64,000 nt of DNA from Nonomuraea sp. NEAU-A123 (lineage in GTDB: Bacteria > Actinomycetota > Actinomycetes > Streptosporangiales > Streptosporangiaceae). Position numbers and translations under genes: made by a program. The notes beneath the pieces are model-generated. The model ran no database searches. It saw nothing but the letters and a program-made list of their open reading frames with translations, and was not told where the DNA came from. The stretch spans positions 186,001 through 250,000 of the forward strand of contig NZ_JAHFZZ010000015.1 in assembly GCF_018603905.1 (NCBI RefSeq), read 5' to 3'. Numbering within the stretch: position 1 is the stretch's first letter; each line of letters begins with the position of its first letter. This document shows positions 48,605-57,181 of this stretch, piece after piece.

Positions 48605-48681
48605 GGCCCAAGCCTATGACCATCACGACAATCGACGGAAAGTAGCCGCATGATTACTCACCGTCTGCTAGAAATTGGCGA

Positions 48682-49893
48682 ATGCTTGTACGTGTCGCCC
48701 TCGCGGCGATCATCGCCACGGCCCCCGTCGCGCACCCGCGCGTCGTGTCGGCCGACCCGGTCGACACCACCCCGCACGTGCTCGACGGGATCGTCAACTC
48801 CATCACCCTGGTCGGCGGCACCGTCGTCGTGGGCGGCTCGTTCAGCGAGGTCGCCGACGCGTCACGGACCCACACCTACACCCGCGACAACGTCTTCGCC
48901 TACAGCCTCGCCACGGGACACATCCTGCGCTACTTCGCGCCGCAGGTCGGCGGGACCGTCTACAGCCTGGCCCCCGGCGACGGCGGCACGGTCTACGCCG
49001 GCGGCGACTTCCCCTCGGTCAACGGGACGCAGGCCACGGCGCTGGCCAGGCTCAACCTGTACGACGGATCGGTCGTACGCGACTTCACGCCCGGCGTCTC
49101 CGGCGGGACGGTGACCACGCTGGCCAGGCGCGGCTCGCAGCTCTACGCGGGCGGCGACTTCACCCGGCCGCGCACGGCCCTGGCCAGGCTCGACGCGTCG
49201 ACCGGCGCGGCCGACCCGAAGTTCACGATCACGCCGGGGACACCGTTGACGCCCAAGGTGAAGGTCTACGCGCTCGCCGTGACCGCCGAACGGCTCGCGG
49301 TCGACGGCACCTTCACCACGCTCGACGGGCTGTCGAGACCGCAGCTCGGGCTGATCGACGTACGCGGCGGAGGGGCCAAGGTGGCCGACTGGCGGACCGA
49401 GGCCTACGTCCCCAAGTGCATGGAGGCCTTCCCCTCCTACGTGCGCGGCCTGGATTTCGCGCCCGACGGCAGCTATTTCGCCGTCGTCACCACGGGCGGC
49501 CCGATAGGCGGGAAGCGGTTGTGCGACAGCACGGCCAGATTCGAGACGTACGGCAGCGGCGAACGAATCACACCCACCTGGGTCAACAAGACCGGCGGCG
49601 ACTCGCTCTACGCGGTGGCGGTGACCGGTGCGGCGATCTACGTCGGCGGCCACCAGCGGTGGCTGAACAATCCACTGGGCCACGACTCAGCCGGGCCGGG
49701 AGCCGTGCCCCGCGAGGGCATCGGCGCCATTCATCCGCGCACCGGAATGGCGCTGACTTGGAATCCCGGCAGGGAGCGCGGGATCGGGGTCAAGGCATTT
49801 CTGGCGCACAGCGGTGGACTACTCGTTGGTAGTGACACAACTCGACTCGGACGGGAGTACCATGCCCGGATTGGCATGTTCCCCCTGCCCTAG
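48682..49893 (+). CDS. Secreted beta-propeller protein (delta-60/DUF5122-like repeats)
   Basis: A 403-residue protein with a signal peptide (MLVRVALAAIIATAPVAH). Repeats such as VVVGGSFSEV, VYAGGDFPSVNG, LYAGGDFTRPR, LAVDGTFTTLDG and IYVGGHQRWL match the GGxF-type blades of delta-60 propellers. Probably extracellular or wall-bound with a binding role. It ends 4 bases into the convergent DUF4229 gene. Confidence 0.85.
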   Translation: MLVRVALAAIIATAPVAHPRVVSADPVDTTPHVLDGIVNSITLVGGTVVVGGSFSEVADASRTHTYTRDNVFAYSLATGHILRYFAPQVGGTVYSLAPGDGGTVYAGGDFPSVNGTQATALARLNLYDGSVVRDFTPGVSGGTVTTLARRGSQLYAGGDFTRPRTALARLDASTGAADPKFTITPGTPLTPKVKVYALAVTAERLAVDGTFTTLDGLSRPQLGLIDVRGGGAKVADWRTEAYVPKCMEAFPSYVRGLDFAPDGSYFAVVTTGGPIGGKRLCDSTARFETYGSGERITPTWVNKTGGDSLYAVAVTGAAIYVGGHQRWLNNPLGHDSAGPGAVPREGIGAIHPRTGMALTWNPGRERGIGVKAFLAHSGGLLVGSDTTRLGREYHARIGMFPLP

Positions 49894-50108
49894 TCGCTCT
49901 GTGGCTTGGGTCGGTCGATCTTGTCGCTGATGCGTGTGCTAAGAGCGTCACGCTGCTTCGACAGCAAGACGTAGCTGGCTATCCCACTGATCAAGAAAGT
50001 CACGATGATCAGTGCCAGTGGGTTTTGCAGGCCAAGCAGGCGCAGGACACCTAGCGTCACGACAAACAGACCGATCCGCGACGCGGTGTAAACGAGAACG
50101 GGATGCAC
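49890..50108 (-). CDS. DUF4229 membrane protein
   Basis: A 72-residue protein with two helices (YTASRIGLFVVTLGVLRL and ALIIVTFLISGIASYVLL) and the YVLLSKQRDALS tail that is typical of DUF4229. Function unknown; in actinobacteria it is often near menaquinone or cytochrome genes. Confidence 0.85.
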   Translation of the reverse strand: MHPVLVYTASRIGLFVVTLGVLRLLGLQNPLALIIVTFLISGIASYVLLSKQRDALSTRISDKIDRPKPQSD

Positions 50109-50182
50109 AGATCGAGGTTACTCGCCCTGTGTGGACGGTCGCTCTTCGCATCGGGCGCGGGCACTGCTAGTGTTCCCAGTTA

Positions 50183-50205
50183 GGGTGTTTCGTAAAGAAA
50201 CACCC
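50183..50205 (+). terminator. Hairpin in the DUF4229-bldC divergent region
   Basis: GGGTGTTTC (50183-50191) and GAAACACCC (50197-50205) form a perfect 9-bp stem with a 5-base loop. It lies in the leader region of the bldC-like gene and could act as an attenuator, an operator or a processing site. Confidence 0.5.
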
Positions 50206-50364
50206 ACGAGAGCCCCAAAGAGGCTCTATCATATAACAATCGGGCAGTCAGCTGATAACAACCCGTGATCTTTGTCGAAAACCACGGATAAATCAGGCTT
50301 CGCTCGACACACTGGTTACCTGTCCGCCCGCTGGCAGGAAGCGGGATGCGAGGGGGAGAGATTG

Positions 50365-50583
50365 GTGGAGAGTAGCAGCGAGCGTCTGCTGACCCCAGGA
50401 GAGGTTGCCGCCCTCTTCCGGGTAGACCCAAAGACGGTTACACGCTGGGCCGCGGCAGGCCGCATCAGTAGTATCCGCACCCCCGGAGGGCATCGGCGGT
50501 TCCGCGAGTCGGAAGTGCACGCCCTTCTTCGAGGCGAGGACGTTCTAACGGCCGACAGGTCGGCCGAGTCCCCGCGTTTTTGA
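50365..50583 (+). CDS. bldC: BldC-like MerR-type DNA-binding regulator
   Basis: A 72-residue winged helix-turn-helix: LLTPGEVAALFRVDPKTVTR, then RTPGGHRRFRESEVHALL, nearly identical in pattern to Streptomyces BldC. BldC binds direct repeats cooperatively and delays differentiation. GTG 50365 is preceded by AGGGGGAG; the upstream open frame is not used. Other short MerR-type proteins share this pattern, so the symbol is by similarity. Confidence 0.88.
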   Translation: MESSSERLLTPGEVAALFRVDPKTVTRWAAAGRISSIRTPGGHRRFRESEVHALLRGEDVLTADRSAESPRF

Positions 50584-50672
50584 CGTTCCATCAGACGGTG
50601 GTCCTGCACGCAGGATCGCCGTCTCCCCCTGCCCAAGGAACGCCGACTCGGCGTCTGCGCACGGGGTCGGCC

Positions 50673-50915
50673 TCAGGCGTCTTCCTGTTCCGCCTTGAAG
50701 GCCAGGAACTCCCGCTCCAGCTCGTCGTTGTCCGTCAGCCAGCGCCCCCGGCGTTCTGCCGCCTCCTCCTCCGTCAGGGACTCCGGTAGCCACGTGTCGT
50801 AGTCGGGATCGCCGGGTTCGAGTTCCACGTACGCGTTGCCGATCAGACGCCCGTCTTCGCTGGTCAGGCTCTGCGGCACGCGCAGGGTCCCGTCAGCGAG
50901 CCGGATGACGTACAT
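50673..50915 (-). CDS. Small acidic protein paired with a metalloprotease gene (80 aa)
   Basis: Residues include MYVIRLADGTLRVPQSL, VELEPGDPDYDTWLPESL and TEEEAAERRGRWLTDNDELE. It is strongly acidic with a beta N-terminus and a helical C-terminus. No known family. It starts 10 bases after the metalloprotease gene on the same strand, so they are one operon; an immunity or inhibitor role is possible. Confidence 0.7.
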   Translation of the reverse strand: MYVIRLADGTLRVPQSLTSEDGRLIGNAYVELEPGDPDYDTWLPESLTEEEAAERRGRWLTDNDELEREFLAFKAEQEDA

Positions 50916-50925
50916 GGCTGATCAC

Positions 50926-52131
50926 CTAGATTCCGTAGCGCCGGTTGAAGAACAGCATGACGTTGAGCGCGGTGCGGGTGTCGCCGCCCAGCATGTCGAC
51001 GAGTGCCGGTCGCTGGCGCGAGGCGATCGCGGCGAACGCGTCGGCGAAGAACTCCTTGCGCCCCAGCCCGCCCCCCTGGCGATGGAAGGCGGAGACCAGG
51101 AGCGGCGTGATCTCCTCGTACAGCGTCGCGAACTCCCGGGAGTCGGACACCCAATCCCCGTGAGCCGAGTCGACGTCGTCGATGGCGTGCCCGACCTCGT
51201 GCATCATCACGTCGGGCGTGGGTGAGGGGCGATCGCCCACCACGATCTTCCCGTCGCCGTAGGCTCCGGCGCAGATGTCCCACGAGGCCCGGCCGGACGG
51301 CAGCGGGGCGCCGCGCAGGTAGCCCATGTCGTCCAGGTCCGGCACGCCGCCCGGGCCGACATAGATGCCTTCGAGGCCGTCGGCGAGCTTCTGCTTCAGC
51401 AGGTCGGGCAGCCTGGCCAGGCTCTCCACGGCCCGTATGACCTCCCGCGACGGCGGGCCCTCCCGGGCGTCCCACTGGCGGTGCAGGATGGTCTCCAGCT
51501 TGCCGCAGTGCCGCAGGCCGTCGCCGAACGAGGGCGCGTCGGGGTGGTTGGGCTGCGCTCTGGGCGCCACGTCGTCGAGCTCGAAGTCCTGCCAGGTGTA
51601 CTGCGGGCGGTCGACCACGGCCGCCGACAACCGCTCCCCCGCCTCCCATCGCCGCGGCTCCCCGGCTTCGGCGGCGTCCCACTGCTGGAACTCCCCGCCC
51701 TCCTGCCGCCGGCGTCGATCGCGCCCGCCCCAGGACCACCTGTCGGACTCGTCTCGCCGCTCGCGGCCCACCCAGCCGAACAGCGCGAAACTCCCCTCAC
51801 TCCCGATGGAGTCCCGCCCGGCGGGCTCTCGTCCCGGCCACCCGCGGCCCAGGCGCCCGTACCGTTCGGACACCGGATGGCCGTTGGCCGTGTCTTTGGC
51901 ACCGGCCCGCCATGGCCACACCCGCCGCCCGGAGCCGTCCTCACGTGCCCGGTCCCGCCCGCTGTCCGGCCGTCCGGTCCCCCTGAGCCTGCCGGGGAAC
52001 GCATGCCGGTCGTTCGTCCAGAAGGATCGGTCCGCGTCGGGGGGCGCCTCACCGCGACGGGAGAAGAGATATGAGCCGCGCCGCCACCAACGACCCCGCC
52101 GATGGCGGCCCTTGTCGTTAGAAAAGGCCAT
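50926..52131 (-). CDS. Putative zinc metalloprotease, lethal-factor-like, with disordered N-terminus
   Basis: A 401-residue protein. Residues 1-180 are extremely rich in Arg, Gly, Trp, Asp and Ser (KGRHRRGRWWRRGSYL), with no predicted fold. Residues about 200-401 are a globular domain with DVMMHEVGHAIDDVD, a zinc HExxH motif, then REFATLYEEITP and KEFFADAFAAIA, whose Glu may be the third zinc ligand. This resembles the anthrax-lethal-factor-like metalloprotease (ATLF) families. ATG 52131 has GAGGGG upstream; an open frame continues to 52284. No signal peptide, so secretion is uncertain. Confidence 0.75.
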   Translation of the reverse strand: MAFSNDKGRHRRGRWWRRGSYLFSRRGEAPPDADRSFWTNDRHAFPGRLRGTGRPDSGRDRAREDGSGRRVWPWRAGAKDTANGHPVSERYGRLGRGWPGREPAGRDSIGSEGSFALFGWVGRERRDESDRWSWGGRDRRRRQEGGEFQQWDAAEAGEPRRWEAGERLSAAVVDRPQYTWQDFELDDVAPRAQPNHPDAPSFGDGLRHCGKLETILHRQWDAREGPPSREVIRAVESLARLPDLLKQKLADGLEGIYVGPGGVPDLDDMGYLRGAPLPSGRASWDICAGAYGDGKIVVGDRPSPTPDVMMHEVGHAIDDVDSAHGDWVSDSREFATLYEEITPLLVSAFHRQGGGLGRKEFFADAFAAIASRQRPALVDMLGGDTRTALNVMLFFNRRYGI

Positions 52132-52291
52132 CGCACCCCTCAACGCCGTGGAGCGCCCGCGCGCGAGGCACCCGGCCGCCGGGATCGGCGGTCCCAGCGG
52201 GCGGACGCCGCTGAATCGTGTCCACCGTACGACGTAGGTCTCTCTGGAGTCATCCGAAATGGGACAACGGAAAAACACGATCACGACGCGA

Positions 52292-52615
52292 ATGGCTTAC
52301 AGTTCGGACATGGTAGGTGTCGTTATCGGCCTGGCCCTGTTGGCCTTCTGGCTCTACTCGTTGTTCGACGTCATCACCACGCCGGAGGAAGAGGTCAGGA
52401 ACGTACCAAAGCCGCTCTGGGTGCTCGTCGTCGCGGTGGTGCCCCTGGTGGGCGGGGCCGTCTGGATGCTCCGTGGCCGTCCCCAGCACGACCGTGAGGC
52501 CTGGCCGGTGCCCCCGCAACCGGGCACCCGCCGGCGGTCGGCCCCCAAGGGCCCGGACGACGACCCTGAGTTCCTGCGTGACCTCGACCGCCGCATGCGC
52601 GGCGAGGACGGTTAG
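52292..52615 (+). CDS. Small membrane protein with PLDc_N-like domain
   Basis: A 107-residue protein with two helices: VGVVIGLALLAFWLYSLFDV and LWVLVVAVVPLVGGAVWML. The pattern of helix, DVITTPEEEVRNVPKPLW, helix, then RGRP is the PLDc_N domain. A basic disordered tail ends DPEFLRDLDRRMR. The start could also be the ATG at 52310. Convergent with ccsB. Confidence 0.8.
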   Translation: MAYSSDMVGVVIGLALLAFWLYSLFDVITTPEEEVRNVPKPLWVLVVAVVPLVGGAVWMLRGRPQHDREAWPVPPQPGTRRRSAPKGPDDDPEFLRDLDRRMRGEDG

Positions 52616-52616
52616 C

Positions 52617-53567
52617 TCACAGCCCCGAGTAGCTGTGCAGGCCGGAGATGAACATGTTGACGCCCACCAGGTTGAACAGCAGGCAGCCGAACGCCACCAG
52701 TTGCACGATCGTCGCCGCGCGGCCGCGCCATCCCGCGGTGACCCGGGCGTGGAGGTAGGCCGCGTAGGCCACCCACGTGATGAAGGCCCAGACCTCCTTG
52801 GGGTCCCAGCCCCAGTAGCGGCCCCATGCCCGGTCGGCCCAGAGGGCGCCGGCGATGACGGCGAAGGTCCATACCGGAAAGGCGAAGACGATCGCGCGGT
52901 GGGCCACCCGCTCCAGGTCGGCTCGCGACGGCAGCCGTGACGGCCCGTCGCCGCGAATCAGGTAGAGGATGCCCGAGACCCCGCCCAGGACGAACAGGCC
53001 GCTCGCCAGGATCGCCGCCGTCACGTGGATGGCGACCCAGTACGAGTTGAGCGCCGGCACGACCGGGCCCGCCGCCGTGTAGAGGACCTTGACCGCGAAG
53101 CCGAGGCCCAGCGCGGCCGTCACCATGACGAAGGCGCCGAGGAAGCGGACGTTCTGCCGGAGCTGGGTGCCGAGGAAGGCGGTGACCGCGGCGAAGCAGA
53201 TGGCCACCACGAACTCGTACATGTTGCCCCACGGCCACCTGTCCACGGCCAGGCCGCGGGTGACGATGGCGAACAGGTTCGCGGTCCAGCCGAGCCAGCC
53301 GAACGCCATGGCCAGCCACCCGGCCTTGGGCGCCCAGTGCGGCGGCTCGACGGCCACCGGCCCGCCACCGGGCTCCGCGGCGGCGTCCACGGGGCCGCCC
53401 GACGAGCCGACTCCCACGGGCTGCCTGGCGCGGACGGCGGGCGCTTCGGCGCTGGAGCGCCCGAAGGCCAGCTCCAGCGCGAACCCGATCATGGCGGCCA
53501 GGTAGAGCAGGACGGCGGCGACGACGAAGAGGTCGCTCACCCCGGCCAGTTGCTGTTCAGCGGGCAT
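52617..53567 (-). CDS. ccsB: Cytochrome c biogenesis protein CcsB/ResC-type haem handler
   Basis: A 316-residue membrane protein with about eight helices. WGRYWGWDPKEVWAFITW is the tryptophan-rich WWD haem-binding motif of CcsA/ResC proteins, flanked by histidines in the helices before and after (GNMYEF region, AYLHARVTAGW). With ResB it exports haem and attaches it to apocytochrome c. It overlaps resB by 11 bases. Confidence 0.93.
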   Translation of the reverse strand: MPAEQQLAGVSDLFVVAAVLLYLAAMIGFALELAFGRSSAEAPAVRARQPVGVGSSGGPVDAAAEPGGGPVAVEPPHWAPKAGWLAMAFGWLGWTANLFAIVTRGLAVDRWPWGNMYEFVVAICFAAVTAFLGTQLRQNVRFLGAFVMVTAALGLGFAVKVLYTAAGPVVPALNSYWVAIHVTAAILASGLFVLGGVSGILYLIRGDGPSRLPSRADLERVAHRAIVFAFPVWTFAVIAGALWADRAWGRYWGWDPKEVWAFITWVAYAAYLHARVTAGWRGRAATIVQLVAFGCLLFNLVGVNMFISGLHSYSGL

Positions 53568-55098
53568 CCTTGCCTCCGGCTGATAGGACCTTGACGATGT
53601 CGGCGAACTCCTCGGTGAAGCCCGCCGCGGACCCTTCGGTACGGGTCAGGCCGCCTACTTCGGCCACGCCGTCCTTGACCCGCACCCACACCCGGCGGCG
53701 GCGGATCGTCAGCGAGCACACGATGCCGGCGACGGCAGCGGCCGCGGCGATCAGGGCGGGCAGCCGCCCCGGGTCGTAGGTGATCTGGAGTGTGATCCAC
53801 TCCTTCGCCCCGGTGAACTCCAGCTTCCCCGCGCCCTTGGGCAGCTCAAGGGATCCCCCGACCGCGAGGGGCGCGTGGCCGGTGCCCATGACCAGCGGCG
53901 TGAGCTTCCGCATCACCTCTGGCGGCGCGAGCTCGTAGACGGACTGCGGCCGGCCGGAGCGTACGCCCAGGTCGCCGGAGAAGGCCCCGAGGAGCTGGAC
54001 CTGGGGGTTGAGCGCGCCGGGGAAGAGCGAGGCCCCGGCGCCGTCGCTCGTGGGCAGGAAGCGCAGCAGGAAGCCGAGCTGCGACGGCTGGGCGTCGGGC
54101 ACCTTGACCACGCAGCCCGAGGTGAGCGAGGGCTTGTCCTCGATCAGGCACGGCACGGGCCCTTCGAAGGCCACCTGCCCCTTGCCGTCGGTGACCTTGA
54201 AGACAGGCGCGTAGCCGTGGCCGATGAGGTAGGTCTGGGTGCCGTTGATCTCCAGCGGCTCGTTGACCTTGAGCGTGTAGTCGCGCGCGGGTGACCCGGG
54301 CGAGTCGTTGACGCTCAGGAAGGCGGAGTAGTCGAGCTCCTGCCCCCTCTTGTCGCCTTCGACCTGGTAGCTCGCCTGGAAGTCCTTGAGCGTGAACGAG
54401 AACGGCTCCAGCGACTCCGCCGACACCTGCGTGCCCGGGATGAACCGGTCGTAGGCGGCGACCGTGTTGGCGAAGCCGTCGCCCTCGGCCACCAGCACGT
54501 TGCCGCGGTAGCCGTACAGGGAACCGAACCCGACCGCGACGAGCAGCCCGAGCAGGGAGACGTGGAAGAGCAGGTTGCCCGTCTCGCGCAGGTAGCCCTT
54601 CTCCGCGGCCACCCAGCCGTCGCCGACGTCGACGCGGAAGCGGAGCCGGCGCAGCCGGCGGGCGGCCTCCTCGACGGTCAGCGGGTCGTCCAGCCGCGAG
54701 AAGTACGGCAGGCGCGACAGGTTGCGCGGCGCGGCGGGTGGGCGGCGGCGCAGCTCGCGCACGTAGGTGGCGGTGCGCGGCAGGACGCAGCCGATCAGCG
54801 AGGTGAACAGCAGCAGGTAGATCGCGGCGAACCAGGCCGAGGTGAAGACGTCGAAGAGCTGGAAGCGGTCGTACCACTCGGCGAGCGTGGGGTTGTTCTG
54901 GAAGAGCTGGGCCACTTTGTCGGGCTCGACGCTGCGCTGCGGCACCAGCGAGCCGGGCACGGACGCCAGCGCGAACAGGAAGAGCAGGATCAGCGCCGTC
55001 TTCATCGCGGTGAGCGTGCGCCAGGTCCACCGCAGCCAGCCCACGGGCCCCATGCCGGCGGGTCGCTGCTGCTCCTTTTCGAGCTCGTCGACGGTCAT
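53557..55098 (-). CDS. resB: Cytochrome c biogenesis protein ResB
   Basis: A 513-residue protein with four helices and a large extracytoplasmic domain (residues about 220-430). WRTLTAMKTALILLFLFALA, SLVPQRSVEPDKV and ETGNLLFHVSLLGLLVAVG are typical. It forms the system II haem lyase with CcsB. It overlaps ccdA at TGATGA. Confidence 0.94.
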   Translation of the reverse strand: MTVDELEKEQQRPAGMGPVGWLRWTWRTLTAMKTALILLFLFALASVPGSLVPQRSVEPDKVAQLFQNNPTLAEWYDRFQLFDVFTSAWFAAIYLLLFTSLIGCVLPRTATYVRELRRRPPAAPRNLSRLPYFSRLDDPLTVEEAARRLRRLRFRVDVGDGWVAAEKGYLRETGNLLFHVSLLGLLVAVGFGSLYGYRGNVLVAEGDGFANTVAAYDRFIPGTQVSAESLEPFSFTLKDFQASYQVEGDKRGQELDYSAFLSVNDSPGSPARDYTLKVNEPLEINGTQTYLIGHGYAPVFKVTDGKGQVAFEGPVPCLIEDKPSLTSGCVVKVPDAQPSQLGFLLRFLPTSDGAGASLFPGALNPQVQLLGAFSGDLGVRSGRPQSVYELAPPEVMRKLTPLVMGTGHAPLAVGGSLELPKGAGKLEFTGAKEWITLQITYDPGRLPALIAAAAAVAGIVCSLTIRRRRVWVRVKDGVAEVGGLTRTEGSAAGFTEEFADIVKVLSAGGKDAR

Positions 55099-55820
55099 CA
55101 GATCACCGGCCGGAAAGCGCCGATCAGACCCTGCATGGTGGCGATCATCTCACCCCAGAGGCCGGTCACCAGCAGGATGCCGACGGCCACCATCATGCCG
55201 CCGCCGATCCTGGTGATCAGCCGCGAGTGCTTGCGGATGGCGCGGAAGGTACGCAGCGCCTTGCTGTAGGCGAGGGCGGCGGCCACGAAGGGCAGCCCGA
55301 GCCCCAGCGCGTACGCCACGGCGAGCAGCGCGCCGCGCGCGGCGCTGCCCTCGTTCAGCCCGAGCGCGAGCACGACGGCCAGCGTGGGCCCGATGCAGGG
55401 CGTCCAGCCCAGCCCGAACACCACGCCCAGCAGCGGCGCCCCGGCCAGCCCCGCCGCGGGCAGCTTGTGGATGCGCACATCGCGCATCAGGCCGGGCAGC
55501 ACGCCCAGGAAGGCCAGGCCGAGCAGGATCGTCAGCACGCCGAGCACCCGCGTGATCTTCTCCGCGTTGCCCAGCATGACCGAGCCGAGCCCGCCGAACA
55601 GGGCGCCGCTGAGCACGAACACCAGCCCGAACCCGGCCACGAACAGCACCGTGCCGAGCACCAGCCGCCCCCGCTTGGGGTCCTCGCTCATGCCCGTCAC
55701 GTACGACAGGTAGCCCGGGACGAGCGGCAGCACACACGGCGACAGGAAGGAGACCAAACCGGCCAGCACCGCGATGGGCACGGCCAGGAGCAGCGAGCCC
55801 GAGGCGACGACGTCATTCAT
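55098..55820 (-). CDS. ccdA: Thiol-disulphide interchange protein CcdA
   Basis: A 240-residue six-helix protein. SFLSPCVLPLVPGYLSYVTG and GLGWTPCIGPTLAVVLALG contain the two redox cysteines in the Pro-Cys-Val and Pro-Cys-Ile contexts. It passes electrons from cytoplasmic thioredoxin to ResA. It overlaps resA by 8 bases. Confidence 0.95.
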   Translation of the reverse strand: MNDVVASGSLLLAVPIAVLAGLVSFLSPCVLPLVPGYLSYVTGMSEDPKRGRLVLGTVLFVAGFGLVFVLSGALFGGLGSVMLGNAEKITRVLGVLTILLGLAFLGVLPGLMRDVRIHKLPAAGLAGAPLLGVVFGLGWTPCIGPTLAVVLALGLNEGSAARGALLAVAYALGLGLPFVAAALAYSKALRTFRAIRKHSRLITRIGGGMMVAVGILLVTGLWGEMIATMQGLIGAFRPVI

Positions 55821-56379
55821 CGCGCACCTTGGTCACCGCGTTCATCAGGTCGGTGTACTTGACCGCGCCAAGCGCCCTGGCGGCGATCTTGCCCTGCGCG
55901 TCGATGATCAGCGTGGACGGGATGGCCGCGGGCGGCACCGTGCCCTGGAAGGCCAGCGCGACCTTGCCGGGCTGGTCGAAGATGCTCGGGTAGCCGGTCT
56001 GCTCGGTGCGTTCGAACGCCTGCGCGTCGGCCTTGCGGTCCTTGAAGTCGACGCCGAGGAACTCCACGCCGCCCTTGGTCTTGGCGGCGACCTCCTTCAG
56101 CATCGGCGCCTCCGCCCGGCACGGCCCGCACCACGACGCCCAGAAGTTGAGCACCACGACCTTGCCCTTGTGCGCGGCGAGCGTCGCGGTCGCGCCGTCA
56201 AGGGTCTCCCCGCCGATCGCGGGAGCGGCCTTGCGGTCGGCCACGCCGAACACCTGCATCTTCCCGTCGCCCGCGACGAAACGGGTGTCGCCGGCCTGCG
56301 GCTGGCCCGACTGGTTGGTGCCCGCGCAGCCCGCGACCAGCAAGGCCAACAGGACGAGGGTGGTGGACTTGGCGCGCAC
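55813..56379 (-). CDS. resA: ResA/TlpA-like thioredoxin lipoprotein
   Basis: A 188-residue protein. LVLLALLVAGCAG is a signal with lipobox (lipidated Cys17). The thioredoxin fold carries NFWASWCGPCRAEAPML, and IPSTLIIDAQGKI supplies the cis-Pro. It reduces the haem-binding cysteines of apocytochrome c. GTG 56379 is chosen for the AGGAGA upstream and because the longer frame would bury the signal peptide. Confidence 0.93.
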   Translation of the reverse strand: MRAKSTTLVLLALLVAGCAGTNQSGQPQAGDTRFVAGDGKMQVFGVADRKAAPAIGGETLDGATATLAAHKGKVVVLNFWASWCGPCRAEAPMLKEVAAKTKGGVEFLGVDFKDRKADAQAFERTEQTGYPSIFDQPGKVALAFQGTVPPAAIPSTLIIDAQGKIAARALGAVKYTDLMNAVTKVRDE

Positions 56380-56434
56380 GGAGGAAGATCTCCTTGTACT
56401 ACAACCGGTAGAGCTTGCAACTCTACCGGCGAGG

Positions 56435-57073
56435 TCAGGCGCCCGGCACCGTGGGGCCCGTCGCCAGTGATCCGGCGGGCTCGCTGTAGCCGACACTGAC
56501 CAGGCGGTCGCCGTCGAAGGTGAGCGTGGTGACGCTGGCCAGCCCGCACTGCCTGCGCCGTGGATCGTGCCAGAGCCGGCGGCCCTCGGCCGCCATCCTG
56601 ATCGACCAGATCGGCAACTGGTGGCTGACCAGGAGCGCCTCGTGCCCGCGTGCCTCGGCCCTGGCCTCCTCGATGATCGAGCGCATCCGCTTGACGATCA
56701 CCGGGTACGGCTCGCCCCAGGAGGGGCGCAGCGGGTTCCAGAAGTAGCGGTAGTTCTTCGGGTCGCGCAGGATCGCCAGGCCCTGGCCGACCTTGCGGCC
56801 CTGGAGCATGTTGGCGGCCTCGATCAGCCGGTCGTCGGTGCGTACCGGCAGCTCCAGCAGCGCGGCCAGGGGGGCGACGGTCTCCTGGGCGCGTTCGAGC
56901 GGTGAGCTGTAGAGGGTGACGATGTCACGGCCCGCCACCGACTTGGCGACCGTCTCGGCCATCAACCGGCCATTCTCGGACAGGTGGTAGCCGGGCAGCC
57001 GGCCGTACAGGACGCCTTCGGGGTTGTGCACCTCACCGTGGCGCATCAGGTGAACTACGGTGGTTTCAGCCAT
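56435..57073 (-). CDS. Histidine phosphatase family protein
   Basis: A 212-residue protein. VVHLMRHGEVHNPEG carries the Arg-His-Gly catalytic motif, and ALLVSHQLPIWSIRMA the second His. This gene lies between hemL and resA in mycobacteria as well (Rv0525 region, from memory), so the synteny is conserved. Substrate unknown. Confidence 0.92.
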   Translation of the reverse strand: MAETTVVHLMRHGEVHNPEGVLYGRLPGYHLSENGRLMAETVAKSVAGRDIVTLYSSPLERAQETVAPLAALLELPVRTDDRLIEAANMLQGRKVGQGLAILRDPKNYRYFWNPLRPSWGEPYPVIVKRMRSIIEEARAEARGHEALLVSHQLPIWSIRMAAEGRRLWHDPRRRQCGLASVTTLTFDGDRLVSVGYSEPAGSLATGPTVPGA

Positions 57074-57181
57074 GGTGTGGCACAGCCTATCCGCTCCGCC
57101 CGCTCCGAGATCTAAGGCGGGTCGTCAGGAGCCCGCGTTCCCCGGGTTTCCGCTGGTCACCGGCTCTGACGGTCTTGACGG

